Below, piece by piece: positions 20,484-33,088 of a DNA stretch of 64,000 nt. Position 1 is the first letter of the stretch, and every line of letters begins with the position of its first letter. The stretch covers positions 26,532,501 through 26,596,500 of the forward strand of contig NC_092672.1 of assembly GCF_964355755.1 (NCBI RefSeq), read 5' to 3'. The translations under genes and the position numbers were made by a program. Origin of the DNA: Antedon mediterranea (Eukaryota; Echinodermata; Crinoidea; Comatulida; Antedonidae). The notes beneath the pieces were generated by a model. It saw only the letters and a program-made list of their open reading frames with translations, searched no databases and had not been told where the DNA came from.

Positions 20484-23400
20484 TTATGGTGCTCTTTTAA
20501 TCATCATCACTGTCTTCTTGAGACTGTTGTAATTATGGAAATGGAGCCAGAAGATGCTTCTCATATCATCTGTACCTGGTGTAGTGTACAGCCCATTCAG
20601 GTTTGAATAAGAGCAGTCTTTGTACCACCAAGCACCATTGAATCTCTCAGCACAGTTTGCATTGCTTAGCTTATCATTATCTCTATCATACGTTGTAAAT
20701 TGTTGACCACTGTGGAATGACGGCAGTAAAGAATCACCTAAACAAAAACAATTATAGATCATCTGTTTTCTAATAAATCTTTAAATTAAAATTCATTTTT
20801 AAATATTTGTTTTTCTAGATATTATAAAAAAATTGATATAAAAGGGAAAATATTAATTATACAATATACCCTACAATTCATAATTATGTTATAATTGATT
20901 TAATTTTGTTTCTAAAATTGTATGCTATTACATTAAATCATAACACAATATAATATTTTTTTTCATTTATTTATATCTCATATCATAGTCTATTTTAATA
21001 TTTTATTTTATATATTTTGTTTGTCATATAGTTATACTTTAAATGCAATGCATTTCAATAATGAAGAAAATACGTAGTTGTGAAAAATTTTGAAGTGGAA
21101 GGCCATTCAAAAATTTAGTTTAGATTAGGATTATTTTTGCATGTGATTCAATTCAATACTATTATTAGAATTGTTTTGTTCTATTTTCAGAAGTTTTTAG
21201 AAGCTTTTCTTTAACATTTGTCCAACGTATGTTGCATAATACACTGTACAGTATATATGCAGTTATTTTTGAAATGGTTTATTTTTTGAAAATGTTTGGT
21301 TTTAACAACTATCAAATTACGTAGAAACCGAAAACAGCTACAGATTATTATTGTCTCACTTGCATGTCAGTTTCGCAGTTAGTTTATTGGAAGATTTGTG
21401 ATTCTAAAAATGATTAAAAAAATATAGAAACATTTTTAAAATTTACTACTGTAGTACTGCAAATACAAAATGTAGGCTAGACCTTAGGCCCGCTGTATGG
21501 GCCTCAGCTATAATATACAGTATGTTAATATGGTAGCTCGTCTAGGCCCCTAGAAAACATTTGTCAACACTTTTATACTTGACATTTGTGATTCAAATAT
21601 AAAATAATTTAAGCTACATTAGGCCTAGAATAAAATGGAATTGGAGAAATATCAACACGCGAAAACCTCAATAAAGTAGTTAATATCAAATCATTCTGTA
21701 TGCGAAAATATGGCCATTTACAGTTTCTTTCTAAATTTCTAACCTAAATAAGTTACAAATACTTTGCTGAAATATAATTTCTATCTTTTTACTTCATATT
21801 TTTTACAATATTTGCAAATAGTAAAATAACAAAATTGTTCCCATAGCTATATTGGATGGAGAGTTTATTGATTTGAAAACACTAGAAAATTGCCAACTTG
21901 ATTAATAATACTATTACATTTTAACCGGTGTTCCTCATTTATCTATTTCATTTGTTTGTTCATGCTACAAATTATATAGTAATTAAGGAACCTTGTCAAT
22001 AGATTTTATGGATTTTCCAATTTGACTAAAATACCATTTGACAATAATTTCGCTCTTATGAAAGTTTTGGAACATTAGTATTATAATGTGATGATTATCA
22101 TTGTCAACCTGAACGTTTCCACAGCCGTGTAAAGGCTATATTCTCTATATTCAGTGTTTTCTTTCCCTGGCACTGTTTTAGTAATGAATTAGTGAGCTGT
22201 GGCGATGATGTTAGATTACTTATAATAAATTTGAATAAACTGTATACTTACCGTCCAACCTCCATCTTTCCTCATGTCACAGTACAAACTAAACTCTCCA
22301 TCACATGACTGTATCACATATTCACCACTATCAGCAGAAGGATTATTTTGTAAAATGTCACCACAGTCCCTCATAAAACTCTTTAAAAAAAGTTTCTGAT
22401 ATAAAAAAGATCACTGATATATAGGTAAAATGAAGTGTTAGATATATAAAATTATTTATAGTTTTTGCCTAGTTTTCTCATTTATAGATTAAGATCATTT
22501 TAGTCGCATGCAACGCGACTCTACAATAATAACGATAACCATAACCATAACGATAACGATAACCATAACCATAACGATAACGATAACCATAACCATAACG
22601 ATAACGATAACCATAACCATAACGATAACGATAACCATAACCATAACGATAACGATAACCATAACCATAACGAAAACGATAAAGATAACCGATAACCGAC
22701 AACCGATAGACGATAGACGATAGACGAAAGACGATAGACGACAGCCGACAAACGAAAATCGACAACCACAACAACAATAATAATATACCACATTTATATA
22801 GCGCCCTTTTCATGAATAAATATGCTCAAAGGCGCTTAACAAATAGTTCATTCTTATATAGCGCATTGTTAGAAGAAATGCGCTGCACATTTTTACCCCG
22901 GTCATTTTTTGGATCAAACACGTATAGAAACATACTTCCATGATATTTGCAACTAGTACTTAGCGCAAGGTTGTGTCTTCATCTAACCGGTACCGCCCAT
23001 TTATACACCTGGGTGGAGAGAGGCAAATGTAAGTACTATCTTGCCTAACCACGATCTCACGATCAGTAATCCAACGCCCAATTCACTGCGTCACACGCCC
23101 CTATAACTCTATAGCTCAATATGTCGGTCGGTAGATGAACTCAAATTTGCGCACCCTACTGCATATGGCATTGTTCTAGTCAATGTTTAGTTTTTAATGT
23201 GGGCGATCTGAATGATATCGGTGTCGTTGACTCCAATAGAACTCTCCCTCCTATTACTTTAATAGATTTTTTTTGTTTCATCCATACACATGAAACAACG
23301 AAACCGCAAGATTTTATTTCAATTCTTTGAGAAAAGAGCTTGTATCTATAGAGGAAATTCAATTTCAAATTGCAAAACTAATATAATGGGCAAACATTTG

Positions 23401-24001
23401 ATGTGAACTTTCATATAGAATGAATGAAGATAGAAGTTTCCAAAATTGTATACTTACTTTCGGAATTGGTGCCCAGGACCTGAAGGAAAATACCATTAAT
23501 TTGTAATTAATAGACAACAAATAGACAATTACAGTAAAACAAATTAAAAGTCTAAATCTGACTGGCTACAGATTTACACACTTTTTTATCGAAACATCTG
23601 TAAATCTAATAAAACAATTTGTAATATGTTGATGTTTAGTTGAATCATAATATTACTGCAGTTGTTCATTTCATCAGTACACTAATCAGTTATGATATAC
23701 TTATATCACTCACCTTTTCGATGTAAAAAAATTCATACGCTTTGTTGTTTTCAATTGTTGCTTTTTCCATTTCCATTCGCTGCCAGCTGATTTGACACAC
23801 ACGATCTTTCTGGTTATAATTGACTGACAAGCAATAACATTTGTCGGAACATTCCAGCAAGCAATTTACACGGCTAATATTTTTCAACTCGTAACTCCAA
23901 CTAGTTTCAAGAGCCTGCTCTCGGATAACTGTATAGAATGAATTGCTCGAAAGAACACTGATGACAAAAGGCAAAAAAAAGACAACCAAAATAGTAGGCA
24001 T
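20484..24001 (-). CDS. Secreted PAN/Apple + fibrinogen-domain protein, incomplete exon set
   Basis: Exon 1 (24001-23714) encodes a hydrophobic signal peptide (MPTILVVFFLPFVISVLS) and a PAN/Apple-like module with Cys pattern NCLLECSDKCYCLS...VCQ, ending in donor GTGAGT at phase 0. Exon 22380-22252 (129 bp, phase 0 at both ends) encodes SFMRDCGDILQNNPSADSGE through CDGEFSLYCDMRKDGGWT, the start of a fibrinogen C-terminal domain; it splices in frame to exon 1. The last exon (20738-20484) encodes GDSLLPSFHSGQQF, the calcium-site DRDND, NCAERFNGAWWYKDC, SNLNG and the terminal MMIKRAP. It needs an incoming phase 1, whereas 22252 ends in phase 0. The middle of the fibrinogen domain, roughly 100 residues, is missing from 20739-22251. 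A 22-bp candidate micro-exon (23479-23458, flanked by good splice sites) would break the frame if included. Likely a lectin-like or innate-immune secreted protein. As present here it is incomplete: pseudogene, deletion or assembly loss. Confidence 0.75.
22527..22690. repeat. 24-bp microsatellite (ATAACC/ATAACG)n
   Basis: Repeats of ATAACCATAACCATAACGAT keep several frames open on both strands, giving spurious Tyr/Arg, Val/Met and Ile/Thr repeat proteins. It lies in the intron of the fibrinogen-type gene, close to the tail of the SINE at 22770-23100, and may have grown from that tail. Confidence 0.9.
22770..23100 (-). mobile_element. tRNA-derived SINE, copy of 46018-46331
   Basis: Shares with 46018-46331 the blocks TATATAGCGCCCTTTTCATG, GCTCAAAGGCGCTT, GGATCAAACACGTATAGAAA, CATTTATACACCTGGGTGG and the head CACTGCGTCACACGCCC. 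The head is at the right, so the element reads on the minus strand with an (AAT)n-like tail at 22770-22790. The B box is degraded compared with the other copy. Confidence 0.75.
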
Positions 24002-24599
24002 TCTGACGTTTTTAGAAATACGTATTGACCAATGAAACTAAGTTGCCTTCAAATGCACGTACGCTGTATTTGTGGTAACTAGTAACTATATTTTCATCTA
24101 ATATATATGATGTTCCATCCAAGTAGAGCTCTGTCTGCACCAATCAAATAGTAATAAAATTACACGATTTACATAATAATAAGAGAAAATAACCAATAAG
24201 TGCGCATGGTAAGTTATTAACAAAACAACCAGGCCCAATCACAACGCACCAATTTGTCCTCTATAATATATAATAATTATCCGATTTGAGTGAGATAATT
24301 ATCGGTGAATTTTTTTTTAGTAGAATTGGTTTATCGGTTAATTTTTATCGGTAAATTATCGGTTAATTTTTTGCTGCAGAAACACGGCCAAAATTATTAA
24401 TTATTTCTCCATAATTATAGAAAGGGTACTTAAGAATATAATATGGAAATTGTTTTATAATATTATCAACAAGTGGGTTTAATCAAGTTCTTGTTTATTT
24501 TTCAAAGGCCTTCTCGGATTTTGGAATGTTGATCAACATCGGCAAACAGTAATCCTGGCTCAGGGCGCAGATGAAGAACCACCTTATGGTAAACCCTTA

Positions 24600-24930
24600 G
24601 AAGTGGTAATTACTGGTACAACTGATATATTTACGATGCTTAGAAAACTGCGCTTACGTTGGTCTGGTCATTATTCGGCAGGAAGATTACCATCTACAAA
24701 AAAAATATTTTCTACGGTGAACTGGCTATCGACCACGCACGTCCAAAATTCCGCTTTAAAGATATTATTAAGCGTGATCTGTTTTCTTTTAAAATTTTCA
24801 CTGGTTCTTGGGAAACTCTCACCTCCAACCAAACATCCTGGCGTTCTAAATTAGTAACTGGTCATCAATTATTTCCCAATGCATATGTTGCTGAATGTGA
24901 AAGGATTCGTAGTATTCGTCACCAATAGAG
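24600..24930 (+). pseudogene. C-terminal end of a non-LTR retrotransposon
   Basis: Two overlapping frames together give LRLRWSGHYSAGRLPSTKKI, then, after a +1 shift, IFYGELAIDHARPKFRFKDI, SWETLTSNQTSWRSKLVTG and a basic end at 24925. The order LRW.GH...R.PK.IFYGEL...R......RFKD.L......SWE.L...R..WR is the C-terminal part of a common invertebrate LINE polyprotein. The upstream reverse transcriptase is not visible, so this is a 5'-truncated dead copy. Confidence 0.75.
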
Positions 24931-26600
24931 TAGTTTAAAACCTAATTGCAGATGTTGATAAAATTACTGTATACACAAATATTTTAACAAATAAATGAAC
25001 TCAACAGAACTTATCCGTAGCAGAGTTAGTTAAATAATATTTTTGACGGGATTGGGCCATATATTGATAGTAATTTCTGCTAAATATAGAAAATGGTCAA
25101 GAAAAAAAATTGATGCTCTTAAACAGCCCCTTTGTTCAACATATTACATATTCAACAGTAATTGAGAGCAACAAATAGTCAAATTATTCAACCGTTTAGT
25201 TTGTCTTTTTATAAGTGAAAACCGTATGTTTTTATTTTTTCTCTACGGAAGTGATTAACTTTTAAAACAACAAAATGGCCTACCAAAATCTGATTTTATT
25301 AATCTTAATTTGTTCATGGTTGCACCGTAAACCTATGTACTGACTTAATTACATTACGTTACGTTTGAAACAGCCATTTTACATTTATACATCTTTTTTT
25401 TGTCTTGTGCGAGGTCGTCCCACTTTTATTATAATTCTCTGTTTTATATGATATATTATATATAAAAATAAAGGTACATTTGTAACAATTAAATATTTGT
25501 ATGAATATTTCTCTTTCTATTATATTTTACTACGATTCTTACAGTGTTAAAAGTAGTTAAAATGCATATTTACATAAAAAGATGATTGATTTCAATATAA
25601 AACCATATGCTTTTATTTACAATTTTAAAGAAGATGTTAATTAAAATATAAAGATAAAAAATGATAATAAAAGACTATAAACTGTCATAATTGTACTTAT
25701 AAAATCTTGTTCGTGTTCGAGTAGAGAGGCTATAAACTCAGAGGAGGAATATAAAATATCCTCCATTGTCATCAAGACAAAAAGGATGAGATGAAAAAAG
25801 AGGATTGCAAAAGTTGAAAAATAGATAATAAGGAAAATAGCATGGAATATTTAATGAAAACCAAAAGGTTAGAGTCCATACACTGTGCAAGTCCAAGATG
25901 CCATTTTGGCCCTGTGTGTATGTGAGACGCTTCAAACCCGATGTCATCTTATAATACTACTGTATACAATTTGTAATTGATAAATAAACAAAAAACAATA
26001 TTGCATTTTAGAAAATGTAAAAAAAAACACTTCATACAACTTATATTCATGCTATCAATTGTAGCAGAGTTTTCTTTTTTGCATACCATTTACGTTGTGC
26101 CTTAATTAAGTTACACATAGTGTTAATTTTCTATTAGATTTTTCACTTCAGCAGTGAAAAGAATCCAGATCTTTTTTTTATCATCTTTATCTTTTCTTCC
26201 AGCATTGGATATTATGTGTACCTTGTATATACAGAATAAAAACAGAGAAATCAATTCATTTACAATATTGTTTTTGTTCCTGTAACAATTTTAAACCAAG
26301 TAATATTATCTTCAGCTCAAAAGCAATTAGCCAGCACATCTTTAAATTTGTGCCATGTCCATTGAATGGCATTGCATTCAAACACCATGTGCTGTTCACT
26401 TTCTATCTGATTTATACAATTGTCACATAAATTGTTTTCTGTTAAATTCAATAGTTACACGGAAATATACGATGTAGGAGTTTAAAGTTGAATTGAGCAA
26501 TTTTAACTATAATGTTTCATCTTGTATACCTTATAATATCATACTTTATTCCAATCTATTTCTACGTTATTTAGTTAACATTTACATTTTCTTTTAGTAC
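24931..26600. other. Intergenic, contains a MITE fragment near 25200-25330
   Basis: The segment CTACGGAAGTGATTAACTTT... ACAAAATGGCCTACCAAAATCTGATTT matches parts of the MITE at 55597-55941. Otherwise AT-rich without recognised exons. Confidence 0.5.
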
Positions 26601-27250
26601 AGGCTATATGTGACATTTATCCTATGTAACCTTGAAAAAATTCTAATAAAAGGTCTTTTGGTATTTTCTTGTAGCTTTAGGTGTGAATAAATACCAAAAA
26701 ATTTTTGCAGCCTTCTAGTTGCTGCGTTAGTGAGATATTGAGGGTCAAAGGTCAGTGACCTTTTTGTGGCATTTGATGGCTCATAACCCCTCAATTCCTG
26801 GGTTTAAAAAGACAACTGTGGTGTCTACATCTATGTTTTAGTGGTCAAACAACAAAATAAAGATTTTGCAAATTTCGGGTTACTTGTGCCATTGGTCAGA
26901 TAGTCGGGTCAAAGGTCATTGACCTTTATTCATTAATAACTACTACTAGTTTAGGACCTGGGTACGATTTGTATGCATTCAATTTAGGAGAGAATATCTC
27001 AACTGTTATAGGATAATTAGACCCCAAGGAACAACATGGGATATGTGCCAAATTCGTTATCGGGGGGGGGGGGGGCGAACATGCCCAAAATCGGGGTCAA
27101 AGGTTAGAAATGTGTGGTTCTTATATCTCGACAACCAAATCATACAGATTTGCTTTTGGTGTCAAATTGTTCAGAAAATACATATTTATATTCAGTCTAA
27201 CACAACGTTTACCCCAAAAATGACCGGAAATGCTTTTACTGACCTTTGAA

Positions 27251-28965
27251 CAAACTTACTTACTTAATGTCATCCCACTATTAAGAGGGTGCCATGATAA
27301 TTTGTCTCCACACATCTCTATCAAGCATGCTCTTTCTCAGTTCACTCAGGTCTAGTTTGGTATCTTTCAACAGAATGTCGAGCGAAGTCAGTTGAGGTCT
27401 GCCCACTTTCCTTTACTCTTCTGGTTCCCAAAGGAGAACTCTTGAGGCAGGCTCAGAGCTTCTCATAACATGACCGGCAAGGCCCATGCGACGTCTTTGA
27501 ATGATGGTCGTAAGACGGGGAAGGTTGGCATATAGTGTCTTGTTGGTGGCGTGTGAGGACCATGGGATGTTTTGGACTTTCCTCAGCATGCGGGTGTATG
27601 CTCCATCCAATGATTTTGAGAGCGATGAAGTAAGACTCCATGTCTCACAGCCGTAAAGAAGAATGGCTTCAACTGTTGACTTAAAGAGGCGGATTTTTGT
27701 GGACTTGTTGATACGAGATGCCCATATTTTTGAAAGACTGTTTAGCGCACCCCATGCTTGACCAAGTCTTGCTTCGACATCATGGTTAGTGGATGAACAG
27801 TAGCTTCCGAGGTACTTGAAATCCTCTACTTGTTCTATTGCTGATCCATCCAGTGCGAGAGTTATAGAAGGTGATGAGGGGTTTAAATGTATGAATTGAG
27901 TCTTCTTGATGTTTAAGTATAAACCTATAGCTTGTGTGGCTTGTTGAATTCTGTGCAGTAGATTTTCGGCAGCATGTATGGAATCTTCAAGAATGGCGAT
28001 GTCATCGGCAAAGTCCAGGTCTGGTAGTACTTCAGCTGGATGTCTTCTACTACGGCGGAGGGTGAGACCGTCTGATGATGTAGTTGCTGATCGCACTACA
28101 TAGTCAAGGCAGACAATAAACAAGAATGGAGCAAGAGGGTCTCCTTGAACTACGCCAGAGTCGATGTTGAAGCAATCAGTCTCACCATCTGAAGTCAGGA
28201 CAACTGCTGATGTATTGATATACATTACTCTGATGGCTTCTACAATTTTATGAGGGATGCCGTATGCTAAGAGGATCTTCATCATGATGTTGCGATTGAT
28301 GGAATTGAAGGCTTTGCGAAACTCAATAAAGATAATGACTGCCTCTTTGTGATGGTTCTTAACCTCTTCAACAATTCTCCTCAGTGCAAGAATGTGCGTA
28401 GTTGTTGATCGTGCCTGACGAAAGCCATTCTGGTTGGGGCGTAAAACTTCATTAATCACAGGACGTATCCTATTTAAAATCAGGCGATTGTAGATATTTG
28501 CAGCCAATTGTGATAATGAAATACCCCTCTAGTTATCTGGTTTTGAAAGATCACCTTTTTTCGGGATATGAACGAAATTCCCCATTCTGATGGCCTGTTT
28601 CCATCAAGAATTTGATTGCAGAAAGAAGTGAGAGCTTTCTGGGTGCCAGGTAATTTCCATATTTCGATGGGAAGACCGTCAAGACCAGGTGCTTTGCCAG
28701 ATTTCATCTGTTTGCAGGCAATTGACACCTCAGCCTCGGAGAACCTCTCAGAGCTTATCTGGTGGTTAAGTTGAAGATTTTGACGATATCCATGTCATCT
28801 ACCACTGAAGTCTCCACCGATAGTAGTTTGTGGAAGTGAGTTTTCCATGCTAGAAGACGATCCTCTCCCATGATGCAGGCACTTTGAGATCTCTTCCCTG
28901 AGAGTTGTTTGACAAGTTGCCATGCAGATCTTAAGCTGTTGGCCGATGCTGGTTGATCGAAAAAA
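27251..28965 (-). pseudogene. LINE inserted in the foldback arm, frameshifted RT
   Basis: On the minus strand, a first block near 28900 (EDRLLAWKTHFHKLL), then QMKSGKAPGLDGLPIEIWK (about 28700), then after frameshifts a 364-codon frame (28507-27413). That frame has LNRIRPVINEVLRPNQNGFR, the palm motif VVQGDPLAPFLF, catalytic LDFADDIAIL and the thumb and C-terminal LRKVQNIPWSSHATNKTL. Its 3' end is a short GTAAGTAAGT-type tail at 27251-27265. The element is 5'-truncated and has several frame breaks. It interrupts the arm sequence CTGACCTTTGA/TGACCAAAAAAC exactly, with TGA on both sides as a possible 3-bp target duplication. Confidence 0.85.
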
Positions 28966-29149
28966 ATGACCAAAAAACACATTTTCTGGTTAAATTATTC
29001 TTTAAAATGTCAATGGACACACTGTATGGTATAAAATGGAAGCATATACAATATGCTACCCATTGCTACCCAACTTGTATTGACATTTTTAATTAGGAAT
29101 ATAACTTTATGGAAAATGTGCATAATTGACTTCAGTATTTAGAATTATT

Positions 29150-30215
29150 ATTAATTTATCTTTATCAACTGGTACGACCTTTCCTGATGATTTGAAGTTG
29201 GGTCTAGTTACATTTATTTTAAAGAAACCTTCACTGGATCATACTTGCATGGCAAATTTTCGATCTATTTCTAATGTCGCTTTTTTATTTAATTGATCCT
29301 TGAGAAATGCGTTGCTTTAGATCTCATACATTTTCTTGACGACAATAATCTGTTCGACCCTCTTCAATCAGCATATAGAAAGCACCACAGTACAGAGTCA
29401 GCCATTCTCAAGGTGCATAATGATATTATTTTAACTCTGAATAAAGGTAATTGTCTTTTTTCTGTGTACCTCGACCTGTCGGCAGCTTCTGATACCATGG
29501 ACTATTCCATTCTTATTGCAAGACTCTCGTCTATTGGTATATGTGGATCTGCTCTAAATTGGTTCAAGTCATATTTGTCTTCTAGGAAGCAGCAGGTCCG
29601 GATTGGTAATGTCAAATCCACCTCTATCGACCTGAAATGCGGTGTTCCTCAAGGATCAATACTGGGTCCAGTATTGTTTTTAGTTTACATCTCGCCCATG
29701 AGTGATATCATTAAGAGACATTGTGTCCAATATCATGTGTACGCAGATGATACACAACTGTACATCAGCTTTAATCCAGCAGAGTTTAATGAGGCGAAAT
29801 CGGTTATCAAAGCTTGTGTTGTTGATGTTCAGGATTGGCTAACTAAAAACATGCTCTTTTTAAACCTGGTAAAACAGAAATCTTATTACTTCATTCAAAA
29901 CACTTCAAGAAATTGGCCATTGCTAGAAACATCAATCACATCATCGTTGGAGGTTAGATATATCGGAGTTGTATTTGACTCAGCAACGATTATGTCCAGA
30001 CATATCAACAACATTAGTAAATCTGATACCTACCACCTTCGTAACATAAGATCAATTCGCAAACACACTCCTCGCTTATTAAACTTGTCCATGCACTAAT
30101 AACATCACGGTTAGACTACTGCAATGCCATTTTGTTTGGTCTACCAAATAAAGAACTTAATAAACTACAACTAAGTCTTTTCTTTTTTATACCAAATATT
30201 TCATTACAACGCTAG
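29150..30215 (+). pseudogene. CR1/jockey-like LINE reverse transcriptase, dead copy
   Basis: FPDDLKLGLVTFILKKPSLD is encoded near 29185-29245. After a frame break, a 268-codon frame (29293-30099) contains LFDPLQSAYRKHHSTESAIL, VYLDLSAASDTMDYSILI, CGVPQGSILGPVLF and the catalytic YADD at 29740-29751. After another shift, [20 protein letters not shown] follows (30097-30160). These are reverse-transcriptase motifs 0-7 of CR1/L2-type LINEs. The canonical FD in the first catalytic block is replaced by LDLSAASD. The copy ends abruptly near 30200 and sits in the loop of the foldback element. Confidence 0.85.
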
Positions 30216-31053
30216 AATTATTTCACCTAAAATAAACTTACATTAATTTATACTCATTTTTGTCTAAATTTAATAAAATATGCATATTTTCCAAAAATAA
30301 CATCACATAATTAAATACAAGTTGGGTAGCAATGGGTAGCATATTGTATATGCTTTCATTTGATACCATACAGTGTGTCCATTGACATTTTAAATATTTA
30401 ACCCGAAAATGTGTTTTTTGGTCAAAGGTCAGTAAAAGCATTTCCGGTCATTTTTTTGGGTAAAAGTTGTGTTAGACCGAATATAAATATGTATATTCTG
30501 AACAATTTGACACCAAAAGCAAATCTGTATGACAAGTGGTTTTCGAGATATAAGAACCACACATTTCTAACCTTTGACCCCGATTTTGGGCATGTTCGCC
30601 CCAGATAACGAATTTGACACATATCCCATGTTGTTCCTTGGGGTCAAATTATCCTATAACAGTTGAGATATTCTCTCCTAAATTGAATGCATACAAATCT
30701 TACTCAGGTCCTACACTAGCAGTAGTTATTAATGAATAAAGGTCAATGACCTTTGACCCGACTATCTGACCAATGGCACAAGTAACCCAAAATTTGCAAA
30801 AACTTTATTTTGTTGTTTGACCACTAAAACATAGATGTAGAAACCACATTTGTCTTTTTAAACCCAGGAGTTGAGGAGTTATGAGCCATCAAATGCCACA
30901 AAAAGGTGACTGACCTTTGACCCTCAATATCTCACTAACGCAGCAACTAGAAGGCTGCAAAAAATTTTTGGTAATTATTGACACCTAAAGCTACAAGAAA
31001 ATACCAAAAGACCTTTTATTAGAATTTTTTCAAGGTCAAACCATATATAGCCT

Positions 31054-31910
31054 CTACTATTTGTGAACCTGGTTCACTGAAACGTTTGTTTATAACATTT
31101 TTATAGTAGATAGATCCTTTATTGTTCTTATGCTACAATGAATAATTATTACCTACAACTTGATTATTTGGATTGTCATTTCTAATAATTTTTTTCCACA
31201 CATTTGGTATGGCATTCATAAGCTGTAAATATTCAATTTAACCATTATGATTTTTATACAAATTTGGAATTCTTTTACCTCATTTTATTCATTTATAAAT
31301 ATATCACCAATTGTTTTATAATCAGAATATAAACATGATTTGAAATACAATAATGTATTGTTAGATATAAATGTTGATTTCTTTAAATTTCTAATTAAGT
31401 TGTTGGTTTTGGATACAAAATATTATTAAATTTTACAACAGCATTAATCACGTCTTGTAGAATGTAGGCATATCTCTCAAGTTACCATGATCATGTACAT
31501 TAAGTTTAGTACTTTTTATTGTATATTCAATTAGGTTAAGGAAATATTTCGGTATGCATTTCCATTTACCTGGATCTGGAATTAACCAATTGGTCTATAA
31601 TTGTTAAAAGATTTGGTATAACTTTTGCGAAATGAGCAAACATCATTCATTCATATTTTCAAGAAGAGATTGCGTAATATGTAAAGAGTTCCTAGGGTAC
31701 ACTTCACCAAGGGTGGGTCAACTTTATTTTAATCTCAATCGGGCCGGCATTAAGGAGAGCAAGAAATAATACCGGCCCAAATACCACATTTAGTAAGAGA
31801 ACTGGATGTCGGCAAAAATGGTTTTAAGTTTAATACTAGGTCACTGAGAAAGCTGCAGATGCAATGATAGGAATTAGAGACCCCATCCGAGATTAATTAG
31901 TAATAATTTT
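31054..31910. other. No gene recognised
   Basis: AT-rich DNA outside the foldback right arm. A small inverted pair GGGCCGGCATTA / TAATACCGGCCC lies at about 31741-31781. Confidence 0.4.
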
Positions 31911-32050
31911 AACAATATAATAATATATCAACACGATCGAATGCCATCATAAAATCAATAGCACAGAGATGATATCATAATTACCTTTATCCACATCCTA
32001 AATAACGATATCGATTTAGGAATTATTATACTTCATTTATAAACAAATTA
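31911..32050. repeat. Direct repeat, copy 1
   Basis: The segment from ATCAACACGATCGAATGCCA through CATCCTAAATAACGATATCG and ATTATTATACTTCATTTA recurs at 32412-32531 at over 90% identity by eye. It is non-coding. Confidence 0.75.
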
Positions 32051-32411
32051 CACATTATTTTTTAAATTTTAATAAATAAATATTTTTGTAACATATGTTT
32101 AAATTTTTTTTCAAACAACTTTTAAAAACTGCCCTAACTATATGGAGTGGATATCAAAAAGAAATTTTAAATTTGTGTTACAATTAGAGCTTGTATATGT
32201 AAATGAAAGCTATAAAAAACTATTGTTAAATTTCTAATTTCCAGGTCCTTTCTTTTCATGACATTTTAAAATTGTAAACAAAATGCCTTGATGGCCTGAC
32301 AGAATACTGGATCTAATATCGGTGTCAATGACATCATCGTTTTTATACATTACTCTCAATCAGTGTTCCGCAAACATTTTATTTCGCGGTCTAAAATACG
32401 GTTCTCAGTTC

Positions 32412-32531
32412 TCAATATAATGATCAACACGATCGAACGCCATCATAAAATCAATAGCACAGAGATAATATCATAATTACCTTTATCCACATCCTAAATA
32501 ATGATATCGATTTGGAAATTATTATACTTCA
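32412..32531. repeat. Direct repeat, copy 2
   Basis: Second copy of 31911-32050, same strand, about 500 bp downstream. No terminal structure identified. Confidence 0.75.
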
Positions 32532-32984
32532 TTTAGACAAATTCACACACTCAACTTGTTTTAAACTCAACCATTTTTAACAATATTTCACACGAAAGTG
32601 CATATAAAAATATTGTTATCTTAATGGCAAAAAGGAGACATTTCGTTATTGTAAATTTAAAGACAAGAATGGCATGTCCCTTAATAGGCGTGTCCTAAAG
32701 GAAGAGTTTACGTAATATTAATTTGTTTTTTATTTGATGTCCATTCATCAAATACCAATATATCTGACAGGATGAGAGCAAGAGGATAACAATATAAGCT
32801 CTTGAACTTGTATATATAAGAGTCCCTAACATATAAAGAAAAAATTTGCGTATTTTTGGCATGATTTGCGTATATTGGCAAAGCATAGCGCCCTCAATTT
32901 GTGTATTTTGGCAAAATTGATTCTTGCGTATTTTGGCAGGGTACTCACCAACCCTAATGTTATTATGAGAGTATGTTCCCGTAC

Positions 32985-33088
32985 GCGATTTTTTTTTCCG
33001 TACGAGAGTTCCTCCATCGGTTCGTTTCGGACTCAATCGACTCTCTTCGGTATTCGGTAAAGTCAGCTCACTGATGCGTGACAACATA
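32985..33088. repeat. Inverted-repeat partner of 37160-37262
   Basis: GCGATTTTTTTTTCCGTACG, AGAGTTCCTCCATCGG, GTTTCGGACTCAATC and CTGATGCGTGA occur here and as complements at 37160-37262. This could be the two ends of one roughly 4.3-kb element or two separate insertions. Confidence 0.65.

Larger units (their letters stand above)
26601..31053. mobile_element. Foldback element 2, arms about 630 bp, two LINEs inside
   Basis: Left arm about 26601-27250, continued at about 28966-29085; right arm about 30318-31053 inverted. Examples: AGGTCTTTTGGTATTTTCTT at the left matches AAGAAAATACCAAAAGACCT at the right, and AATGTCAATGGACACACTGT (left inner) matches ACAGTGTGTCCATTGACATT (right inner). The left arm is split by the LINE at 27251-28965. 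The centre (29086-30317) holds a second LINE. Several direct-repeat motifs of the type GGGTCAAAGGTCA occur in both arms. No transposase is recognised. Confidence 0.75.

Noticed and set aside
22478..22813. Open frames of 71-111 codons on both strands over the ATAACC repeat
   Set aside because: All arise from one stop-free microsatellite and have only Tyr/Arg, Val/Met or Ile/Thr repeats.
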